In this document: one piece after another, positions 42,286 to 49,790 of the stretch
How the letters are laid out: each line of letters starts with the position of its first letter
Position numbering within the stretch: position 1 is the first letter of the stretch
Assembly: GCF_900119165.1 (NCBI RefSeq)
Contig: NZ_FPJG01000006.1
Span: 2,728,001 to 2,792,000 of the forward strand
Length of the DNA stretch: 64,000 bases
Direction of reading: 5' to 3'
From: Amycolatopsis australiensis
GTDB lineage: Bacteria > Actinomycetota > Actinomycetes > Mycobacteriales > Pseudonocardiaceae
The notes under the pieces: model-generated
Database searches by the model: none
What the model was told of the DNA's origin: nothing
What the model saw: only the letters and a program-made list of their open reading frames with translations
Made by a program: the position numbers and the translations under genes

Positions 42286-43451
42286 GAGACCCTCCTCGGC
42301 TCGGCGATCGCGGCGATCGGGGCCAGCAGTTCCGTCAGCTCGCTCACCTCGGCGTTCAGCTTCTCCCTCTCCTTCGCCGCCAGCTGCGCCAGCGGCGTCC
42401 AGCTGCCGTCCGGACGGTGCGCCGCGTCCAAAGTGGCCTGGGTACGGGTCAGCCAGATATCCACTTTGGACAGGTCCGGGTACCGCGGGGCCAGCAGCGG
42501 GCGCAGCACGTCGAGCACCGCGCGGGTGCCGTCCAGGTTGGCGCGGGCCGTCGCCAGGTTGGTGCCGCTGCCGTAGTCCGTGCGGCCGGTCAGCTCGAAC
42601 TGCAGCGTGTTCTCCATGATCTCGTGCGCGCGCAGGCCGAGGTCGTTGCCGTCGACCTGGCTGTTGCCGAACGACGCCTGCAGCGCGCGGGCGTCCGCGT
42701 CCAGCTTGTCGGCCGTCGCGGTCAGTGCGCCCAGGTCCTCGCCGTGCCAAAGGCCCTGCTCCAGGCGGTGGAAACCGGTGAAGCCCGGGTCGGACGGGCC
42801 GCCGGGGAGGCCGTCGGCCGTGCCGTTGAGCGCGCCGTCCGAGTCGCCGAACGCGTTGTACGCCGCGCCGAGGCGTTCGTACGTCAGGTGCGCCGTCAGC
42901 CAAGCGGCCTCGCTTGCCGCGCGGTCGCCGCCGTGGACCGCGTTCTTCAGCGCGCCCGTGTCCGTCACCAGCTCGCCGAGCCCCGTCGTGACGTGCTGCT
43001 GGTACGCCTTGAGCGGCCCGAGCAGGTCGTTGTGCGTCACCGGCGCGACGCCCGGGCCCGTCCGCTCGGCGCCGCCGGTGATCCGCACCGCCGGTCCGAC
43101 GATCGCGCCGGCGTCCTCGGGCAGGCACCGGAACGCGTAGCTGCCGTTGCCGAGGTTGACCTGCAGCGGCCGGGTGGTCGCCGCGCCGAGGCCCTCGACC
43201 TCGCCGTAGATCACGCCGGTCGCCGGGTCGATCAGGTCGACCTCCGCGGTCACCGAACCGGTGTTGTGCAGCCGGAACGTCTGCGGCCCCGGCTTCGGGT
43301 CCGTCCAGCCGGTGCCGCACGCCGAGCGCGACACCGCGATCTCGGGGTCGCCGGCCGACGCGCTGTCCGGCCAGAACGCCACGACGGCTCCCGCCGCGGC
43401 GGCCGCGACCACGGCCGCCACGATCCAGCGGGTACGCACTGACGCCGGCAC
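42282..43451 (-). CDS. efeO: Iron-uptake lipid-facing/periplasmic protein EfeO (M75-type)
   Basis: A 389-residue exported protein. An N-terminal helix ([19 protein letters not shown]) is followed by a cupredoxin-like domain ([38 protein letters not shown]) and the helical imelysin/M75 domain with the HxxE motif HRLEQGLWH and later [17 protein letters not shown]. It binds Fe(III)/Fe(II) for import and works with EfeB. GTG 43451 is preferred because GGGAG lies seven bases upstream; GTG 43484 or ATG 43481 would extend it by 10-11 residues. A putative iron-regulator box lies upstream. The family normally has an efeU permease partner, which is missing here. Confidence 0.9.
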   Translation of the reverse strand: MPASVRTRWIVAAVVAAAAAGAVVAFWPDSASAGDPEIAVSRSACGTGWTDPKPGPQTFRLHNTGSVTAEVDLIDPATGVIYGEVEGLGAATTRPLQVNLGNGSYAFRCLPEDAGAIVGPAVRITGGAERTGPGVAPVTHNDLLGPLKAYQQHVTTGLGELVTDTGALKNAVHGGDRAASEAAWLTAHLTYERLGAAYNAFGDSDGALNGTADGLPGGPSDPGFTGFHRLEQGLWHGEDLGALTATADKLDADARALQASFGNSQVDGNDLGLRAHEIMENTLQFELTGRTDYGSGTNLATARANLDGTRAVLDVLRPLLAPRYPDLSKVDIWLTRTQATLDAAHRPDGSWTPLAQLAAKEREKLNAEVSELTELLAPIAAIAEPRRVS

Positions 43452-43494
43452 GCACTCACTCCCGTCACTCGATCGGACCATCACCGGTCACGGA

Positions 43495-43510
43495 TTATGC
43501 GAGCCTAACG
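43495..43510 (-). promoter_or_regulatory. Candidate IdeR/DmdR iron box upstream of efeO
   Basis: On the minus strand CGTTAGGCTCGCATAA matches the core TTAGGCT and the CxTAA end of the 19-bp IdeR/DmdR consensus (about 12 of 19 positions by hand). It lies about 45 bp before the efeO start. Iron-dependent repression of efeOB would fit. Confidence 0.4.
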
Positions 43511-43634
43511 CCCGGAAAACCGCATCGGATGGCGTCGGAAGGAGGGAATTCACCGGGACTTCAGCCGGACGAACACGAAAGAGGGAGAAATCAGACGTTT
43601 GCCTGTGCCAGATCTGTCGCTTTGGTCCGGTTGG

Positions 43635-44417
43635 TCACGCTCGCGGCAGCGGGGAACCGGTTTCCAGGAGCGTCTTCAGGCTGGACAGCAGGGCGGGCCA
43701 GCCCTGGCTGCACATCTCCCGCGCGGTGCTGCCGGGCTCGAACCCCGCGTGCAGCACCGTCAGCTTCACCGATTCGCCGTGCGGTTCGAGGGTGAACGTG
43801 ACTTTCGACCGGCTTTCCCGTTGCAGTTTCGCGAGCGTTTGGCGGTCGATTCCGTTTCCGTCCGCCCATTCCTCGGTGAACGTGTGCCAGGTGTAGGAGA
43901 GCCGGCGGTACGGGTCCGATTCGAGGACGACCTGTCCGGGGTCGCTCGTCGTCGCGCCGTTTTCCGTCCACGTCATCGGCGACCCCTTCGACCAGTCGGT
44001 TTCGAAGGCGACGCCCCAGTACTGGCGCGTGAAAGCCGGGTCGGTAAGCGCTTGCCAGAGCTTTTCCGGTGTCGTGTTGATATACGTCGTGTAGGCGAAT
44101 TCGTGCATGGGTGCGGACTCCAGTGCTCGTTTCAGATCGGCCAGCGCGCCGGCCCGCCGGCGGTCGTAGCGGGTCATCCAGCGCTCGGCGATCGCGTTGA
44201 TGGGCGCGGCGTCGAGGTAGTGCAGCTTTTCCCGGCCGCGCCAGGTCGTCGTGACCAGGCCGGCCGCCTCGAGCACGGCCAGGTGCTTGCTCACCGACTG
44301 GCGCGCCATGTCCATCCCCGCGCACAGCTCGCGCAGGGTCTGGCCGTTGCGCTCGTTCAGCTCGTCCAGCAGGCGGCGCCGGCCGGGGTCGGCCAGCGCC
44401 TTGAACACCTCGTTCAT
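43635..44417 (-). CDS. ArsR-type HTH fused to SRPBCC/AHSA1 domain
   Basis: A 260-residue fusion. Residues 1-95: winged helix of ArsR type (MNEVFKALADPGRRRLLDELNERNGQTL, recognition helix ARQSVSKHLAVLEAAGLV, wing GREKLHYL). Residues ~103-255: an AHSA1/SRPBCC ligand-binding or heat-shock-like domain (MHEFAYTTYINTTPEKLWQALTDPAFTRQYW, LSYTWH, SKVTFTLEPHGESVKLTVLHAGF). ATG 44417 has GGAAGG upstream. Two copies of an inverted repeat lie directly upstream, so autoregulation is likely. A hydrophobic ligand in the SRPBCC pocket could control DNA binding (inference). Confidence 0.88.
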   Translation of the reverse strand: MNEVFKALADPGRRRLLDELNERNGQTLRELCAGMDMARQSVSKHLAVLEAAGLVTTTWRGREKLHYLDAAPINAIAERWMTRYDRRRAGALADLKRALESAPMHEFAYTTYINTTPEKLWQALTDPAFTRQYWGVAFETDWSKGSPMTWTENGATTSDPGQVVLESDPYRRLSYTWHTFTEEWADGNGIDRQTLAKLQRESRSKVTFTLEPHGESVKLTVLHAGFEPGSTAREMCSQGWPALLSSLKTLLETGSPLPRA

Positions 44418-44433
44418 CGCGCCTTCCCGTTAC

Positions 44434-44483
44434 ATGCAGCCGATTGGCTGCCTTTTCACGATAGGCAGCCGTACGGCTGCATG
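44434..44483. promoter_or_regulatory. Twin operators upstream of the ArsR-SRPBCC gene
   Basis: ATGCAGCCgattGGCTGCCT at 44434-44453 and AGGCAGCCgtacGGCTGCAT at 44463-44482: each is a GCAGCC/GGCTGC inverted repeat with a 4-bp centre, and the two copies are mutual reverse complements apart from the centre. Centres are 29 bp apart. They lie 17-66 bp upstream of the ATG, right for autorepression. Confidence 0.65.
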
Positions 44484-44494
44484 TCAACCGGGAC

Positions 44495-45370
44495 TCAGCG
44501 GAAGCGGATCGTGGTGATGCCCGCGAGCACGAAGAACACCAGGACGACCAGCGTTCCGGTCTGGCCGCCGGAAGAGCGCGTGACGACCTGGTCGACCGTG
44601 CCGGTGAGCCGCACGCCGCACTCGGCGACGACCGTGTGCCGCCCGGCCTCGATCCGGGCGAACTCGATCGGCGCGGTGAAGGCGCCCGAAGGGTCGGTGT
44701 AGGCGGAGCCGACCTCGGCGCCGTCGGCGGTCAGCGTCACCATCCGGCCCGGTTCGCAGCCCTTGCCGGACGCCGACAGCTCGTCGCCGGGTTTGACGCT
44801 CGGCCGGTCGAGCACCAGTTCACCCGGCTTCGGCGCGGTGCTGGTGGCGGTGGGTGTGGCCGGAGCGGTGGACGACGGCGGCGCGCTCGTAGTCGGCGGC
44901 GCCGTGGTCGTCGTGCCCGGGGTCGTCGTGGTGGTGGCGGGCTTGGTCGGCCGGGTGGTCACCGGCGGCGGTGTGGTCGTGGCCGGCGGGGGCGGGGTGG
45001 TGGTGGGTGTCGCGGTGACCGTGAAGCGGCTGCCCGCGGTGAGCGGCTCGCCGGTCCGGGCGTTGGTGCACGTGCCGGTGACCGGGTACGTGCCGGGCTG
45101 GGCGCCGGCGGGCACGGTGGCCGCGACCGTGCCGCTGGTGTTCTGCAGCGTGGTGTCGGCCGACCACATCGGCGTGCCGTTCCAGGAAAAGGTGACCGGG
45201 CCCTTGCAGGGGTAGAAATTCCAGGAAATGGTGAAGGAACTGCCCGCCGGTCCGCTCGACGGTTTCAAACCAACCGAAGACGTGTATTGTGCGTTGGCGT
45301 TACCCGCGAACGCGAGAAGCAGTACCGTTCCGGTCACGGCGCCGAAAAACAGCCGAACCACGAATCGCAT
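44495..45370 (-). CDS. Surface protein with Ig-like domains, Thr/Pro linker and C-terminal membrane helix
   Basis: A 291-residue exported protein. Signal: VVRLFFGAVTGTVLLLAFAGNANAQ. An N-terminal beta domain (LKPSSGPAGSSFTISWNFYPCKGPVTFSWNGTP) resembles an Ig/IPT-like fold; a ~75-residue Thr/Pro linker follows; a second beta domain is LVLDRPSVKPGDELSASGKGCEPGRMVTLTADG; a last helix (GTLVVLVFFVLAGITTIRFR) would keep the C-terminus in the membrane. There is no LPXTG. ATG 45370 has GGGGAGGG upstream. Divergent with the next gene, 74 bp apart. Function unknown, probably in the cell envelope. Confidence 0.7.
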   Translation of the reverse strand: MRFVVRLFFGAVTGTVLLLAFAGNANAQYTSSVGLKPSSGPAGSSFTISWNFYPCKGPVTFSWNGTPMWSADTTLQNTSGTVAATVPAGAQPGTYPVTGTCTNARTGEPLTAGSRFTVTATPTTTPPPPATTTPPPVTTRPTKPATTTTTPGTTTTAPPTTSAPPSSTAPATPTATSTAPKPGELVLDRPSVKPGDELSASGKGCEPGRMVTLTADGAEVGSAYTDPSGAFTAPIEFARIEAGRHTVVAECGVRLTGTVDQVVTRSSGGQTGTLVVLVFFVLAGITTIRFR

Positions 45371-45444
45371 TGGGACGTCCCTCCCCGGTGTGTGCTCGCT
45401 GTAGCATTCCGGACCAGTCGGATCACGCAAGTAGGGGATGCCCA

Positions 45445-46224
45445 ATGGGACGTGTCATCGCGGCGGGGGTTGCGTTGGGTTTGTGCGGCGTGTTGCTCGC
45501 TGCGCCGCCCGCTTGGGCCGATTCGGGCGCGCTCGGGGTGCAGGCGTCGATCGACGGGCAGCCGGTCGCGGACGCCACCGTCCCGGTCGATCCGGCCCGG
45601 CAGGTCGAGCTGCGGGTGGTGGCGACCAACCCGGGCACCGCGCCGGTGAAGGTCCGCAGCGTGCGGTTCTCCGGCGTCGCGCTCGCCCTCACGTTCTTCG
45701 CCTACGACACGACGGCACCCTTCGAAGTGCCGGCCAAGGGCTCGATCACCCGGACGTTCGTGCTCGACCTCGGCGATCTGGCCGGACAGGCGACGGGACT
45801 GCTGCCGTCGTCGGTCGAGCTGCTGGACGCCCGGCGCGCGACGCTCGGCGAGGCGGCGACGGTGGCCGACGTCCGCGGGTCCTTCTGGTCGGTCTACGGC
45901 GTCTTCGGCCTGGCGATGCTCGTGCTCACGGTCCTGGCCTGGCTGAGTGTGCTGCTGGCGCTGGCCCGCCACCGGCTGGCGCGCAACCGGTGGCGCCGTG
46001 GCCTGCGGTTCCTGCCCGCCGGGTTCGGCACCGGCCTGGTCGCGGTGATCACGCTGTCGGTGCTGCGGCTGGTGCCGCCGGAGCCGGCGGTCGAGATCCC
46101 GGTGGTGCTGGGGGCCGCGGCGATCGCGTTCCTCCTCGGCTACCTGACCCCGAACCCGGTGATCACCGACAGTGACAAGACGGTCCGGCTGACGGCCCCG
46201 CCGACGCGGGAATTCACCCGATGA
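45445..46224 (+). CDS. Exported/membrane protein coupled to a Ser/Thr kinase
   Basis: A 259-residue protein that I do not recognise. Signal: VIAAGVALGLCGVLLAAPPAWAD. The external part (about 30-150) is beta-rich (VQASIDGQPVADATVPVDPARQVELRVVATNPGTAPVKVRSVRFSG). Then come three membrane helices (VYGVFGLAMLVLTVLAWLSVLLALA, GTGLVAVITLSVLRLV, VVLGAAAIAFLLGYL). ATG 45445 is chosen because it opens the signal peptide and GGGGAT precedes it. The stop overlaps the kinase start (ATGA), so the protein probably works with the kinase, as sensor or substrate. The kinase's own C-terminal part has a similar arrangement of a beta region and helices. Confidence 0.7.
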   Translation: MGRVIAAGVALGLCGVLLAAPPAWADSGALGVQASIDGQPVADATVPVDPARQVELRVVATNPGTAPVKVRSVRFSGVALALTFFAYDTTAPFEVPAKGSITRTFVLDLGDLAGQATGLLPSSVELLDARRATLGEAATVADVRGSFWSVYGVFGLAMLVLTVLAWLSVLLALARHRLARNRWRRGLRFLPAGFGTGLVAVITLSVLRLVPPEPAVEIPVVLGAAAIAFLLGYLTPNPVITDSDKTVRLTAPPTREFTR

Positions 46225-48110
46225 GCGCACCGGCGGAGCTCGTCGCCGCCCTGCCGCAGTACGAGATCGGGGCCGAAATCGGCGAGGGCGGCATGGGTGT
46301 CGTGTTCGCGGGGGTGCACCGGACGCTGGGGCGCAGCGTCGCGATCAAGCAGCTGCCCTGGGACGTGCTGAACCACGCGGCGAGCAGCGAGCTGTTCGAC
46401 CGCGAGGCGCGCGTGCTGGCGAGCCTGGATCACCCGCACATCGTGCCGGTGTACGACTACGTCCGGACGGGCCGCGAGCACCTGCTGGTGATGGAGCGGC
46501 TGGACGGCGGCACCGTGCACAGCCGGTTCCACGGCGGCGGGGTCAGCGGGGAGCAGGCGTGCGCGATCGGCCTGGCGATGCTGGCCGGCTTGCACGCGGC
46601 GCACCGGGCGGGCGTGCTGCACCTCGACGTCAAGCCGCGGAATCTGTTGTTCAGCACGCAGGGCGTGGTGAAGGTGGCGGACTTCGGGATCGCCCGGGTG
46701 ATCAGCGAGGGCGCCACGCTGGTCACGCACGGTGGCGAAATCCTGGGCACCCCGGCGTACATCGCGCCCGAACAGGCGATGGGCAACGCCCTGAGCCCGG
46801 CGGCGGACGTGTACGCGGCGGGAACGGTGCTGTACGAGCTGCTGTCGGGCCGCCTGCCGTTCGACAACACCCGCGGCGCGATCAGCATGATGCGCCAGCA
46901 CATGTTCACCGACCCGCAGCCGATTTCGGGGGTGGCACCGCCGATCGCGGCGGTGGTGATGCGCAGCTTGGCCCGGGAGCTGGAGTCGCGGTACCGGGAG
47001 GCCGAGTCGTTCGCGGCGGACCTGGCCACGGCGGCGACGGCGGTTTACGGGCCGGGGTGGCTCGAGCGGGCCGGGGTGCCGGTGTTGCATCTGACGCCCC
47101 GGGTGATTGCCGGGTTGAACGCTTCGCCGGTGGATGTCCGGAGCAGGCCGGGCGGGAGGGCGGCGGGCCCGAACGCAACCCTGGCTGCGACGACTGGCCG
47201 GCCGGACGGCTCCGCAGGTGGCGGCCCGGCCGGTTTCGGCCCGGAGGGTGGCCCGCCTGGCGTCGGGATGGGTGGCTCTGCCACCGCTGGACCAGGTGGC
47301 CCGGCGGCTGCGGGCGGCGGCTTTGCCGGGTCCGCAGCGGGTGGCGATCCAGCCGGACCTGCGCCTTACCCAGCCCTGCCCGGATCCGGGCAGGGCAAAG
47401 CCGCGGGTGGTTCCAGCGCGTCCGTTCTCTGGCTGCGGCTCGCCGCCGCTGGGGCCGCCGTCGTGCTGGTCGTTCTCGCCCTGCTCAACCCCGCGCGGCT
47501 GCCGCATGAGGCGTCCCCGACCCTGCGGCTCGGTGGGCTTCCCTTGTCCGCCCCTGTCGAGGTCGATCTCAGCAAGCCGCTCACCTTCACCGGTGCCGGG
47601 AATCCCGGACGGGTTGCCCTGGCCCTCTCCGCTGCCGGGATTCCGCTCGGCTCCGCCGAGGCCGACGCCAAACCCGACGGCAACGGCTTCACCGCGCAGC
47701 TCACCCTGCCCGCCATCGCTCGGTGGATCGTGGGTGGCGCTGTCACCGCGACCGTCCGGACCGGGCCCGTCACGCAGACCTTCACGCTCCTGACCAGCCA
47801 GAACCCGCTCGCCAGCGCGATGGGCGCGGGCAGTCTCATCCTCGCGTTGTTCGCGCTCGCCTACCTCGAGTCGGGGCTGCGGACCATCCGCAACGGCCAC
47901 CGCTGGCGGGGCGCGTCGGCCGGTGCGCCGCTGCTCGGTCTGCTGTTCGGTGCCGCTGTCTGGCTGTGCTTGTCGGTTCTGCGCGTGCACGAACCGTCGC
48001 CGGGGTTCGGAGCCGGCTGCGCTGTGGCCGGCGCCGTCGCGGCCGGGCTCGTCGTCGCGGCGTCGCGGCGGCGGGCGTCCACTGTGGTCAGTCGACCATC
48101 CGGACGGTGA
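46221..48110 (+). CDS. Membrane Ser/Thr protein kinase with HLD instead of HRD
   Basis: A 629-residue kinase. The catalytic domain spans ~10-275: P-loop IGEGGMGVVF, Lys43 in SVAIKQL, Glu in FDREARVL, catalytic loop HLDVKPRNLLF with Asp136, DFG in VADFGIARV, then GTPAYIAPEQ and PAADVYAAG. The Arg of the usual HRD is Leu, so it is a non-RD type. A Gly/Pro/Ala-rich juxtamembrane linker (about 300-400) precedes helix LWLRLAAAGAAVVLVVLALL. The external part (LRLGGLPLSAPVEVDLSKPLTFTGAG) is beta-rich, with two more helices near the end (GAGSLILALFALAYLES and GLLFGAAVWLCLSVL) and one last. It is not PASTA-type. ATGA overlap with the preceding gene links both. Confidence 0.88.
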   Translation: MSAPAELVAALPQYEIGAEIGEGGMGVVFAGVHRTLGRSVAIKQLPWDVLNHAASSELFDREARVLASLDHPHIVPVYDYVRTGREHLLVMERLDGGTVHSRFHGGGVSGEQACAIGLAMLAGLHAAHRAGVLHLDVKPRNLLFSTQGVVKVADFGIARVISEGATLVTHGGEILGTPAYIAPEQAMGNALSPAADVYAAGTVLYELLSGRLPFDNTRGAISMMRQHMFTDPQPISGVAPPIAAVVMRSLARELESRYREAESFAADLATAATAVYGPGWLERAGVPVLHLTPRVIAGLNASPVDVRSRPGGRAAGPNATLAATTGRPDGSAGGGPAGFGPEGGPPGVGMGGSATAGPGGPAAAGGGFAGSAAGGDPAGPAPYPALPGSGQGKAAGGSSASVLWLRLAAAGAAVVLVVLALLNPARLPHEASPTLRLGGLPLSAPVEVDLSKPLTFTGAGNPGRVALALSAAGIPLGSAEADAKPDGNGFTAQLTLPAIARWIVGGAVTATVRTGPVTQTFTLLTSQNPLASAMGAGSLILALFALAYLESGLRTIRNGHRWRGASAGAPLLGLLFGAAVWLCLSVLRVHEPSPGFGAGCAVAGAVAAGLVVAASRRRASTVVSRPSGR

Positions 48111-48510
48111 CGGTCGGGCTGTAGCTCTTGCGCCGGCTCCACCCGTGCTCGGCGCAGAGGCTCAGCTGGATCGCGCGGTCGGCCGGCGCCCAGTAACCGG
48201 TGCGGACGAAGTAGCCCTCCATCGTGTTCAGCGCGAGGAGGCTCTTGCGGGCCGAGCACATTTCCCAGCCCCACTGGCGCCCGGTCTTCTCGACCCCGTT
48301 GCGGCGCACGGAGATCCGCGGGTTGCCGACCGCGCGGATGTCGGCGTCACCCTCCGTGACGTAGACGACGCCGTCGATCTTGTAGAACCGGTTGTTGTCG
48401 AGCAGGGAAACCTGTCCGGAGAGGGCGACTCCGACCCGGCCGCCTTCGTCGCCGGTGAGTGTCCAATCGAGACAGAATTCCTGGACCGGGAGTTCCAGCG
48501 ACTGGGTCAT
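48088..48510 (-). CDS. Conserved-looking 140-residue protein, function unknown
   Basis: A 140-residue protein that I do not recognise. It is rich in Trp, Tyr and Arg with beta-strand-like spacing (CLDWTLTGDEGGRVGVALSGQVSLLDNNRFYKIDGVVYVTEGDADIRAV, GYFVRTGYWAPADRAIQLSLCAEHGWSRRKSYSPTVTV). It has no signal peptide or membrane helix, so it is cytoplasmic or exported by an unknown route. ATG 48510 is preceded by GGGGAA. Its last 23 bp overlap the kinase gene end on the other strand. Codon positions look like the neighbours (GC-rich third bases), which supports real coding. Confidence 0.6.
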   Translation of the reverse strand: MTQSLELPVQEFCLDWTLTGDEGGRVGVALSGQVSLLDNNRFYKIDGVVYVTEGDADIRAVGNPRISVRRNGVEKTGRQWGWEMCSARKSLLALNTMEGYFVRTGYWAPADRAIQLSLCAEHGWSRRKSYSPTVTVRMVD

Positions 48511-48791
48511 GACGAGTTCCCCTGTTCTAGCGGTGCGTCCCCTTCAGAAGATAGGGATTTTCCGGGCGGCCGGAAGAGGTGCGGACGATCTTCACCCGAA
48601 GCGGTTCCCGGACGGAAATGCCTTGCTGTGCATGGGTTCTCAGGCGACCGGGTGACTTCGGGCACGGGTGGTGACATCGGCGGTGCCCTCCGGGTGGTGT
48701 TCGCCGCACCGTCGGGGCTTCGCGCGTCACGGTCACACTCCGTGAATTGAAAGTAAAGGAACCATTACCTTCGCCGAGACGTTGGGCGGGC
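48511..48791. other. 281-bp noncoding stretch
   Basis: No supported gene. Contains the promoter side of the minus-strand gene and an inverted repeat TCACGG/CCGTGA (48727-48745) as possible operator. The long proline-rich minus-strand frame through here is a shadow. Confidence 0.5.
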
Positions 48792-49343
48792 ATGAGCGAG
48801 CCCGCCGTCCTCGAACTCGGGCCCCGCGACATGGTGCTGGTGGCCCGGCGCGGGCAAGACGACCATGCTCCGCCACGCGGCCACGGGGCTCCCGGTGCCG
48901 GACTCCGCCCAGGTCCGTGCGCGGCTGGCGGCGGTGGTCCCGTCGGTGCCGTACCGGTGGTACCGGCCGGTGGTGCACGCGTGGCACCGGCTGCGGGTGG
49001 CCGGCCGGGCGCTGGCCGCGGACGGGCCCATCGTGGTCCACGAGCCGTCGACGCGGGCTTCGACCCGGGCGCTGCTGGCTGTGGTGGGCGCGCCGAGCGG
49101 GCGCCCGGTGCGGCTGCTGTTCCTCGATGCGACGCCGGCGGAGGCGCTGGCGGGGCAACGCAGCCGCGGCCGGTTGGTGCGGCCGCGGTCGTTCGCGCGG
49201 CACGTCCGGCGGGCGGGGCGGTGGCGGGAGGAACTGCTCGACGGGCGGGTGCCGGTGGGGTGGCGGAGTGTGCGGGTGATCGACCGGGCGGCCGCCGGGA
49301 GATGCGGGTGGTGGCCGGCGAGGTGGCGGGCCGGGTCGGTTGA
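48792..49343 (+). pseudogene. Frameshifted P-loop nucleotide-kinase-like gene
   Basis: ATG 48792 starts MSEPAVLELGPRDMVLVA, the usual beta-strand before a Walker A loop. The loop itself, PGAGKTTMLRHAATG, is read in the next frame (from about 48844), and its first Gly and part of the loop are missing, consistent with a short deletion. The middle part (RWYRPVVHAWHRLRVAGRALAADGPIVVHEPS, LLFLDATPAEALAGQRSRGR) reads like an AAA/uridine-kinase-type P-loop protein. Near 49298 the frame returns to the first (GEMRVVAGEVAGRVG then TGA at 49341), where one G seems to be missing. Two compensating shifts are unlikely in a functional gene; sequencing error at GC-rich sites is the alternative. The last codons form the first unit of a repeat array. 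Confidence 0.6.
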
Positions 49344-49595
49344 CGGTGCTGGTCGGCCGACCGGTGCGGGCGGGCGGTTTCGGCCGGGGACGTGCGGGTG
49401 GTGGCCGGTGAGGTGGTGGGCCGGTTGGATTGACGGTGCTGGTCGGCGGGCGAGCGCGGGCGGTGGCTTCGACCAGGTGGCGGCCGGTGGGGTAGCGAGC
49501 CGGGTTGGTTGACGGTGCTGGTCGGCCGCCGCGGGCTCTGGCTGGGTGCGGGTGTGGCGGCCTGGGGCGAGCGCGGCGGTGGCTTCGACCGGCGG
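49303..49595 (+). repeat. Degenerate tandem repeat of a gene end, 90/79-bp period
   Basis: The block TGCGGGTGGTGGCCGG ... TGACGGTGCTGGTCGG occurs with TGACGGTGCTG at 49341, 49431 and 49510. Each unit repeats the last ~13 codons and the stop of the P-loop remnant plus about 50 bp downstream. GCGAGCGCGG(G)CGGTGGCTTC at 49452 and 49567 shows a fourth partial unit. Units differ by substitutions and small indels, so the array is old. Confidence 0.75.
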
Positions 49596-49726
49596 GGATG
49601 CCGGTTCGGTTGCCCGATCTCGAGGGGCGGTCGCGGACTGCGGCGCAAGCGGGGAGCGCCCGAGGCGGCCGGCTGGACGGATCCGCCCCGCCGAGCGAGG
49701 TGGGCCGTCCGGGCTCCATCCGCACT

Positions 49727-49761
49727 TTGGTCTGGACATTTTACATATTGGTCTAGACAAT
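49727..49761 (+). promoter_or_regulatory. Two DasR-like boxes in the chitinase promoter
   Basis: TTGGTCTGGACATT (49727-49740) and TTGGTCTAGACAAT (49748-49761) are direct repeats 21 bp apart, i.e. two helical turns. Both match the DasR-responsive element consensus ACTGGTCTAGACCACT of Streptomyces chitin and GlcNAc genes (established knowledge). They lie 30-64 bp upstream of the chitinase ATG. No DasR gene is in the window. Confidence 0.7.
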
Positions 49762-49790
49762 ACCGGGTATCTCCCCGACTGGAGGACCCG

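Noticed and set aside
49509..49790. N-terminal extension of the chitinase frame upstream of 49791
   Set aside because: The signal peptide, ribosome site and DasR-like boxes place the start at 49791; the upstream frame runs through the promoter and repeat array.
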